Assembly: GCA_905331475.1 (NCBI GenBank)
Contig: CAJNYU010000533.1
Location: 1-64,000 of the forward strand
Direction: 5' to 3'
DNA length: 64,000 bases
Source: Rotaria socialis
Lineage: Eukaryota > Rotifera > Eurotatoria > Philodinida > Philodinidae
Each line of letters opens with the position of its first letter. Position 1 is the stretch's first letter. This document shows, in pieces, positions 56,151 to 64,000 of this stretch. The translations under genes were made by a program, and so were the position numbers. Below the pieces are notes generated by a model that saw only the letters and a program-made list of their open reading frames with translations, made no database searches and was not told where the DNA came from.

Positions 56151-57556
56151 TTATTGAAAAAGACTTTCGATTCGTTCGTAAGGCATCTAGAAGAAAAAGT
56201 AAATTAAAGATCTATAGAAATTATGCGCAATCTTACATAAACAGATTCTTCATCGTCATCATCATTATTAACTTCATCGATTGGTGCGTTGTCATATTGA
56301 TATGCTTTCTGCAATTGTAAATTATCGAATGGCATATAATTTGCTTCTGGTAGAACTGGAAAACGAAGGTAACCATCGTCATCGCCATCGTCATCATCAG
56401 ACAAAGAAAATGGACCTAAATAATTAATTCAATAAAATCGTTGACGAATAAATTATCAACTTTGTCTTTTACTTTGATTTTCATTATTTTCAATAGCATT
56501 CGCGTAAGCACTATTCCATTGAGGCGAGTCATAAAAATATGGAGCAAAATCTGCGCGCACATTTCGTTCATATGTAGGCGGGTAGACACTAGCAAGTAGA
56601 CGTCATCAATTAAATAGGTATTAATAATTAAATAAATTCTTACGCATAAGCTCGACCTGGACTGGCGTATTGTTGGCGTTCAACTAATGCTTCGTACAAC
56701 TAAAATAATAATCATATGAATAAAATTCTATCTTTTGCATGTTTTCCCTAAAGACTTGATATCAATCATCACTCAGAGTGTAGTTTAAGTCCATCTTATT
56801 CTCGCACTTTAATTCAATTCCAAAAAAAAAACAACCAAAGGAAATAATTGCCAAGTCTTGTTGTGAATAAAAATTCTTTACTTCGGAAGTAATTAATTAG
56901 AAGAAAAACATCTTTCTCATTACCGGGTCAGTATTATATAAGTTGTATAGTGACAGAGATCGCTTATTTCGTTGATTAGATGCTGAATTTAAATTGATAC
57001 TACGGCGTTTTCGCGCAAGATTAATGTATTCATCTGGATTCATGATGATGTCAGTAAAGGCATTTGTCTTGTCTGTATCAACTGATTCTAAGAATAGCAA
57101 AGTATCGTTAAAAAAGATCCCTACGGTTTCGCAAAATAAAACCTACTATCTCGATTATCGTAGATTTTCTTTGGCCATTGTTTTATTTTCGGGTAGAATA
57201 AATCTTCCGGAGTATTTTCATCATCTAAGAAATCACCGAGACGTTCATAGTTATCAATTTGACGTTTCTTCTTAATATCGTTGATCCCATGGGCTACGGT
57301 AGTCGTGTTTGCTGAAACAGGAGAGCCGGTAGATGTTTGACTAGCCGAAATTATTGATGGTTGTATGAGTTTGGCAGAGCGCTCTGCCGTCTTTTGAGAT
57401 GATAGAATACCTAAAAGAAAAATGAATGACTTATGATTAGGGCGCAAAAGAAAATATTTTACCATCACTAATTGATTTAACAGGTGCCAATTGAACAATA
57501 CTAACTATGCTCACTATGAATAAACCCAATACGACTGAGAATATTTTAGAAATCAT
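56151..57556 (-). CDS. Secreted precursor with dibasic sites, candidate prohormone/neuropeptide, seven exons
   Basis: Exons: 57556-57463, 57410-57147, 57087-56924, 56699-56644, 56588-56473, 56415-56237, 56186-56151. All phases agree and give 302 residues. Residues 1-24 form a signal peptide (MISKIFSVVLGLFIVSIVSI). Three basic cleavage-type sites follow: KKKR near residue 70, RKRR near 140 and NKR near 157. The region between them is acidic and Tyr-rich (LSLYNLYNTDP, YERNVRADFAPYFYD). Near residue 235 is a run of Asp (SDDDDGDDDGY), and the end is YMPYERIESLFQ. No Cys is present in the mature region. This layout suits a processed peptide precursor; a secreted acidic structural protein is the alternative. 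Upstream on the minus strand is a TATATATATA run near 57640. Confidence 0.75.
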
Positions 57557-59109
57557 CTAAAACAATTTCTATTTTATTACTATTTGTTTATGAAGATCGT
57601 TAATTTGAAAATGTGTAGAGAATCAGCCAGAAGTAACAGTATATATATATTAAAAGCAAGAGAGAGAGGGACTAAGAAAAGTTTCTCATCATTTATTGTG
57701 TCTTCATCAAAGACATTATTAGTAATGTAGAAGCACACATATTTTTTCCTTTATTTTATATAAGTCACTGTTACGCTTACGAATGCATTCAGTAGGCGAA
57801 CGAGATTCTTTCTGCTTGGCTGTTTTATCGCTTTCTATCCTACGCCAGGGCAACTACTAGAAGCTAGAGAATGAGCGTTTCAATCTACGTTCAGATTATA
57901 ATCATACTCTATCATAGAAAGGTGGGTTGCCGTTCGTGCGTTGTTTTTCTTTTTTCCTTTATATATATATATTCTCATTTCTAGTTCGAGGAGAAAAATA
58001 TTTCTGTACCCATTTCTTCATATCATGATTACGATTAGTCGGCAACATGACATGTAACATAGAATTTTTTTTGTAGAAAAGAAGAAAAAAGAAAGATAAA
58101 TTAAAGAATGCATCAAGGGTTCAAGTCGACTTTCTATGATAGAAATAATTATAATATAATCATATAGAAAAAAGATTTGGCGTATGACAGTTGTCCTCGA
58201 TAAAAACTTATCGTCTACTTGACTAATATTTACATACTTAGTTATAAAGGATTTTTTGGCCTTCTGCTTTTTTTTAGCAATATCTGTTTATATTTCTGTG
58301 GATAATCCTACGCTCCCCGTAAAAAAAAACAGAGTATTTATATTCGAACTGACTCACAGCAAACTTTTGTTAGGCTATATTTCGAGGCTTTCTACATTTT
58401 TATTTTAATCTTCGTTGAACGGTAAGCGCAATAAGCTTCGTGTGCTTAGTTCATACTGAATATTCTTTCAGTAGGGATTCGCAGCTGCTTGGCCATCAGG
58501 ACGTTGTTATTTTTGTCGATTATGAGAATCCCGATCGTACTAATTACAGAAACCGAATATCGCGTTCTTCTATTCAATAGACTGTAAAGAAAGAGGCGAG
58601 TAAATGTCATCGACGTGAACAGTATTTCTACGACGGCGTCTTAATAATGCACAATCTGCATGATGAACTTTTTTGTTCTCAAAATATGATATATAATTTA
58701 GCTGAGATAATGTATCTCTTAAATATAAATTTTTAACAACAGGCTTTAAATACTATTCATTAGAAGGCAACTCTTTTAAGTATATTCTCTTTTCTATAAA
58801 AGAATATATCATTAAGATCTACTTGAGAACTAGCCTGTATTTATCAGGGTAGAGAGCAAAGTCTAATATGAGTGTTCATGGTTCCCGATTACTTTTGGAA
58901 GTGAAGGGGGCTAAATTTTGGCAGAAACTATATTTTTTTGGCAGACAGTATACGTCAAAAAGCAAATCCTTGATTTATAATATCATCATCTAGCTTAGAT
59001 GATCTAAGTTCATTTTAATTAAAAATAAGTAAAAACAACATATGTATAAAAAGTAATATTTAAAAATGTTTTTCAAAACTCATCATCTTTCTGTTTCAAT
59101 TGATCAGAT
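57557..59109. other. Noncoding stretch with simple repeats
   Basis: (AT)n at 57640-57652 and 57960-57972 and (GA)n at 57658-57669. No exon is supported. The first few hundred bases are the probable promoter of the secreted precursor gene. Confidence 0.5.
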
Positions 59110-59328
59110 TCAAGAAATAATGTTACATTTTGTTGCATCTAATGTTACTGTACTTAAATTTGACTGTTCTATATTTCTTTTCAATTCATAATATTTGCAA
59201 TCAATCGCTGTTTGTGACATGGCATGAAATTGCCGACAATGATCTTTCCAGTTTTTTAGAAGCATTGATTTTCCACAAATAGGACACTTTACTGTACAAC
59301 TAGTTGTATGAACTATTTTTGAAATCAT
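59110..59328 (-). CDS. Small C2H2-type zinc-finger ORF, 72 aa
   Basis: The complete frame from ATG 59328 encodes one finger of the form C-x2-C-x12-H-x4-H (CPICGKSMLLKNWKDHCRQFH), shown here one residue over the motif ends. The remainder has no known domain. It could be a free-standing gene, an exon, or a fragment of a transposon-associated protein, since it lies about 130 bp from an inverted-repeat element. Confidence 0.5.
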   Translation of the reverse strand: MISKIVHTTSCTVKCPICGKSMLLKNWKDHCRQFHAMSQTAIDCKYYELKRNIEQSNLSTVTLDATKCNIIS

Positions 59329-59454
59329 ATTTAAAAAAATCCGAAATTATGTCACATATAAATATCATCTCATGATACTCAGTTTTCGTCAAAGCGAACG
59401 GTTATCACCACTTCGATGCGGTTTCTCTACGTTTATCATTTTTNTGTTGCTTTC

Positions 59455-61612
59455 TTTTTGTGTGTACTCAAAATACGTGAGTACGCTCTATATTCGGTCC
59501 GGCCGTTCTGCCGTTAGCACGATAACCTATGAAAGCCTTATCCAATTGTCATGAAATTTTGTGCACATGAGGATCTCATTAATATCTCAGTCGAGTTCGA
59601 AGATGAGAAGGATCTATCAAGAAATGGCTGAGCTATTGAAAACATTGCCAGTATTGACCAGAACATCCCTGAGGGGGGGGGGGGTACAGGGTTTTTTACA
59701 AAAAAAAATCTTTTTATTTGAATTATTAAAAAAATNAAGAAATGGCTGAGCTATTGAAAACATTGCCAGTATTGACCAGAACATCCCTGAGGGGGGGGGG
59801 GTACAGGGATTTTTTCAAAAAAAAATCTTTTTCTTAGAATTATTCAAAACATATATAAATCAACTCAGTTTTTGCAGTACACATAACAATCGAATGAGAA
59901 TCCGATGTTTCCTCATTTTTTTTGTCTATGAAGATTTTCACAGAACGACTAACATCGCTTATCGAACCATCTTGATTAATTTTTCTCGAAAAATGTTTTT
60001 TAAAATTATTCGAACAATCTCATTTGTAAAATATGTAAGTTCTTATTCATCCGTATAAATCGTAAAGGAAATTGAACTTCTAGGCTGTATGATATATGAA
60101 GTCCGCTTTTACGTATATCATATGCTTGACATATTCTATGACGATGTTCGTGCCCTGAAATAAATTAAATGAATTTAATATTATTTTTACTTTAAAACTC
60201 ATCGTTCAATGATTTAATATTTAATATTAATTGGAATGAATTGACCTTAGCTCTTAATATAAATGCTTTACATTCAATAAAATAAAGGTAACAGAGTTGA
60301 CATTAGAGGTGTCAGGTTAGCATTAAAAGTGAAAATAATACATTGCTTTATTTCTCCAGGAAAGTTGATGAATAATAAATCTTTAGAATTAAAAGTAATA
60401 TCGATGTTAAGAATGATAAATTAGTGAATGAATTCGCATTAAGTATTTTCTTTACCATAATACGCCAATGCATTATTTTCATTTTTAATGCTAACCTGAC
60501 ACCTCTAGTTGACATATTTCGCAGATTATTATTTAAACATAATTAAATATTTTAAATGGCGTGCGTCACTATGATGACAACTTAGTCAGCGATTGGCTTG
60601 CTTTGTTAAACATCTATTTTTGTGTCACACAATTTCGAGACCTGCGAAAAATATTTTTTATGAATTACAACAACTTTATTTTGTTGTCAAAGACGTAGAT
60701 TTAAACATAATACTTTCAGATATAACTTCGTAATTCAAAAACAAGAAATACTTGAACTGAAATAAAACCATTAATCCAAATTTTTATACCGAGGGTTTCT
60801 TAATTTCGTAGTTAGTCATGCACTAAATAGTTTGTCTCGCTATATTCGTTTTTTTCCTAGACGTTAGAAATATCAGTAATCAGTGAGACATAAGTCTGTG
60901 AAATGCGTAAATGATATTCTAAGAAGATTTTCAATAGACAGGAAGACTAATAAAACAAAATCGACACTAATTCACTTGGCTTAATATTATTCTCGGTTTT
61001 CTCATTAGAAAAAAGCTTTCACTTGAGTTCTTCTAGAAAACTCAGCCAATCAATGTACTTAATACTGCTGAAGCAAAGGTCAACAAGGGGCTTATCATGT
61101 AAGTAAGCTTATAATGCATCACGATAAAGAACAAGATTGTTAAGTTACTTTATTATCAGATTATATAAATTCTAAACTAAAAAAGTGTGGAAACTTCGGA
61201 TTTCATCCGAGAGTTATGTGTATTGCAAAAAGTGCATGGGACATATGAGTCATTCTAGAATGTCTGAACACCAAAATTATCATGAGAAACTAGGCAATTT
61301 GATTTCTGGATGCAGTTTTTGTGCATTTTGAGACGTTTTCAGGCGGTGTTNAAAATTTGTTTTTAAAAAACAAATCCCTGGCCCCCCCCCCCCCTCAGGG
61401 ATGGTCTGGCCAAAAATGACAATTTTTTCGATAACTCAACCATTTCTTGAGGGATTCTTCTCATCTTCGAACTCGACTGAGACATTGATGAAGCTGAACT
61501 GTGTGGAAAATTTCATCATGATCTAACTCTTCTTTCGAAAATTATCGTGTAAACGGACGGACGGACATACTGACCGATTCTAGAGTGTACTCACTTTTTG
61601 AGTACACAAAAA
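59455..61612. mobile_element. Inverted-repeat element with poly-G tracts, family unknown
   Basis: The left end (CTTTTTGTGTGTACTC) and the inverted right end (CTTTTTGTGTACTC) start arms of about 250-270 bp that share GTGAGTAC, CTCAGTCGAGTTCGAAGATG, AAGAAATGG and a CATCCCTGAGG block running into a poly-G tract. In the left arm the last block is tandemly duplicated (59619-59700 and 59736-59810). Single unknown bases at 59444, 59736 and 61351 mark difficult sequence. No transposase is visible inside. A MITE is nested at 60304. Confidence 0.7.
60304..60507. mobile_element. 204-bp hAT MITE nested in the inverted-repeat element
   Basis: The ends are identical for at least 25 bp (TAGAGGTGTCAGGTTAGCAT in both orientations), with identical flanking 8-mers GTTGACAT (60296-60303 and 60508-60515). 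This is the best preserved insertion in the window and so probably the youngest. Confidence 0.95.
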
Positions 61613-64000
61613 GCAGATCTTACTGAATGAAAATTTAACAAGTCAAAAGGGCATCGAGATATTCGCAGAACATAATAATGATACAAAGTCGAATAAAAGC
61701 AACAGTTCAATTCAATTTTCTTTGAATGATTCCGACGAGATAAAATATGTATGATAATAGAATATGCTTTATATCAATTTAGAACGAGACACCCATTAAA
61801 GATAGTATTCTCTTATTTTTCTAGAAAATTTCACCCATTTGCTTTGTAATTAAAGTCATTGATAAAATGTCCTAAAATACAGATTTGTTGTCCATCTTGA
61901 TATTATATGTTCTAATTAATAATTTAGTCTATGCCAATTATCATCACGCAAAGGCAGTGTGGCAACAAGGAATGTCACTTAAACATGAAGAATGCTTCAC
62001 TCAAGCGGAAATATAACTACGCGCTAATTTTTTTCTATTATAAAATACTTTTAATCGTCTGACATTTTGAAGTAGAATGTCTATGCTAATTAATTTCGTT
62101 TTAAATAGTACGATAAATCTGACCGCAAAAAAATCTTTACCGAATATGTCATGCTCGCTCCGTGTATGCAAGTCTAAAACTTTGATTTTGTTCGAAATCA
62201 GGATTTATAACAACCTGGAAATCGTAAGAATTAAAATCTATGAACATAACCAATCTTTACGTGCGACTAAAGTTCGAAGCAAACTGATGCGGACAAACTT
62301 TGCAATTGAGTTTAGATGATTTCAATAGAAACCGGAGACACGCGAAATGCTCTGCAAGCATGAGCTGCAAACGAAGCTTCTGAATATTTCTCAAGGGCAT
62401 AAAATTCTTCATTTATTATCACAGTCGCTTACTTCTACTTAAATTCAATGATTTACAAAAGAGCGGATATTAACCAGACAGATGGCGCACAGCTTGTATG
62501 CTTTCATATCCGGAGTTAATATGATATCGTCGTGAAATATGGAAAATAAAATTTAGGTTAAAACACTTCTGATATTTTTGCGTTCTTAAATTACGAGAAA
62601 TAAGAAATGACCAACATTCCTAAAATATCGTTTTTTCTATTCCGTCTTAAACAATGCCATAAGTCGAGTTTTATCTGTTTCGATGGCATCATCTTACAAA
62701 CTTTGTTGAATGTGGCTTAATATATTAGTCAATACACGCATATTGTTATTAATAGATCGACATAATCATTTCAGGTTGCTTACGATAGAACACCGCTGCT
62801 TAGTTTTTTTGTGATATTTACACGTGACCTGACTTTTTATAAAATAGAAAAAAAGATATTCTGTGTTCCATTTAATTTCTCGTCGTGTTTCAACTCAAAC
62901 GTTAAAAGTCGAAAACATTTTTTCTTAAATTAAACAAAATTATGATTTTAAAGTAAGCTGTTGTCGTCGAACTTTTCATCTATACGTACCGTAAAAAAGA
63001 CGTTTGCTGCATAAACAAATTCTCAATTACTAAAATATATTTGATGATAAGCGCATCACGTTTTCAGTATGACTAAACTGCTTCCACTTTCTAATTTGTA
63101 TTTTGTATTTTAATCATTTATGTTTGACTTTGAAATTGAGCATTATCCGTACATGTGAGTCGACAAAAATTTTCTTCCGTCAGCTCGTTTTTAAGCCAAA
63201 CTCATAGAATGGCGTCGTCTGAGATCGGATATTTCATCAATATGAAGTTTCACTCACTCCCGGCTAATGAGATCGGGCATATTCCATTCAAATGAAAGAT
63301 ACTTCTGCCAAACTAACTAATTTAGAATATTAATTGTTCATATAGTACAGGTAGTGAAATGATCAAATCTCAATGTGCCTACAGGCTATGTCATGAGCAT
63401 ACACTTGAGAATTTCAGCATCATTGATTTCATTAATTTTCTTCATGGTTTGATAAAGCTCGATGATTATCATCAGCAAAAGAATGTATCATGACCAGGAA
63501 CAAAACAACAGCAGCGTAGATGTTTGCGTATGACTCATTGGTTAAAAGTCATACAATCTGGTTTTTTTATTAAGTAGAATAGAATTTTTTCTAATGAATC
63601 TGAATCTAAACTTCATGAAATTTCCAATTATCTATGTAAATGGCATACGATGTAAATACTTTAGAATTGGAATATGTTACTCTGTCTACACTAAGAGCAG
63701 AAGCTTATTTCAATTAGTGTTTGGTTAATAGGATGAGTAACTATCATTCGACATGAATACGACCAAACTCTAGGAGATCTTTCGCTGCAATTAGTGAAGA
63801 AAATAACAAACTCTTATTATGTTGTCTTTATAATTCTTAACAAAAATATCCAAACTGACAAATTTGTTGCTGTCTTGAGTATCTTCCGGTTTTAATGACG
63901 TGAGAGAGAATTCACTCAATAATTCCTGATCGAGATTTTGTGTTCAAAAGAAGAATGTTTGCTGAAGAGCCTGATCTGAAGTAGATTTACCACAAGATTC
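61613..64000. other. Noncoding stretch to the window edge
   Basis: No gene is supported. A short protein-like phrase (HHAKAVWQQGMSLKHEECF) can be read near 61940-62010 and may be a fragment of a dead TPR or other repeat protein. The ORF at 62077-62319 has no family features. Confidence 0.4.

Noticed and set aside
58115..58140. GGTTCAAGTCGAC as a possible tRNA B box
   Set aside because: No matching A box or cloverleaf could be drawn upstream.

Overview
The window reads as nuclear DNA of a small invertebrate animal, most likely a bdelloid rotifer. This is inferred from AT-rich DNA, many introns of about 43-65 nt, intronless NAD-dependent ADP-ribosyltransferase (ART) genes of the TPR and WWE types, single-pass membrane proteins with Thr-rich stalks, leucine-rich-repeat (LRR) exon arrays, and dense small hAT elements. 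No species is claimed. There is no prokaryotic operon, CRISPR array, rRNA or confident tRNA.

Layout. 1-1.4 kb: left-edge membrane protein on the minus strand. 1.5-11.4 kb: mostly noncoding, with two inverted-repeat elements and a decayed ART-TPR gene at 4.9-7.1 kb. 11.4-17 kb: a secreted acidic Cys-rich protein made of tandem 147-nt exons, interrupted by an assembly gap. 18.8-19.5 kb: a secreted jelly-roll-like protein. 20.5-23.6 kb: a dead hAT transposon with three nested insertions. 24.2-27.4 kb: a type II membrane protein whose intron carries two hAT MITEs and whose ectodomain has an in-frame TGA. 28-34 kb: a gene desert of degenerate repeats, one old MITE and a G-poor tract. 34.6-36.2 kb: a divergent pair, a small membrane protein and an intact WWE-ART. 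38-38.5 kb: an unknown cytosolic protein. 39.2-42.3 kb: LRRC45, rebuilt as 14 exons. 43.1-44.3 kb: a U-box/protein-kinase fusion. 45.9-48.3 kb: sixteen 84-nt LRR exons plus a terminal exon. 49.5-50.7 kb: a low-complexity membrane protein. 51.3-51.9 kb: an isochorismatase-family hydrolase. 52.5-53.5 kb: a hAT deletion derivative. 53.9-54.3 kb: a small membrane protein. 54.5-56.0 kb: a giant hAT foldback. 56.15-57.6 kb: a seven-exon secreted precursor with dibasic sites, possibly a prohormone. 59.1-59.3 kb: a small zinc-finger ORF. 59.5-61.6 kb: an inverted-repeat element with poly-G tracts and a nested MITE. The rest to 64 kb shows no supported gene.

The genes do not form a pathway. Two themes stand out. 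First, two unrelated genes grow by duplicating symmetric exons (147 nt in phase 1; 84 nt in phase 0). Second, at least eight insertions have hAT-like ends, and six of them have 8-bp target-site duplications readable by eye.
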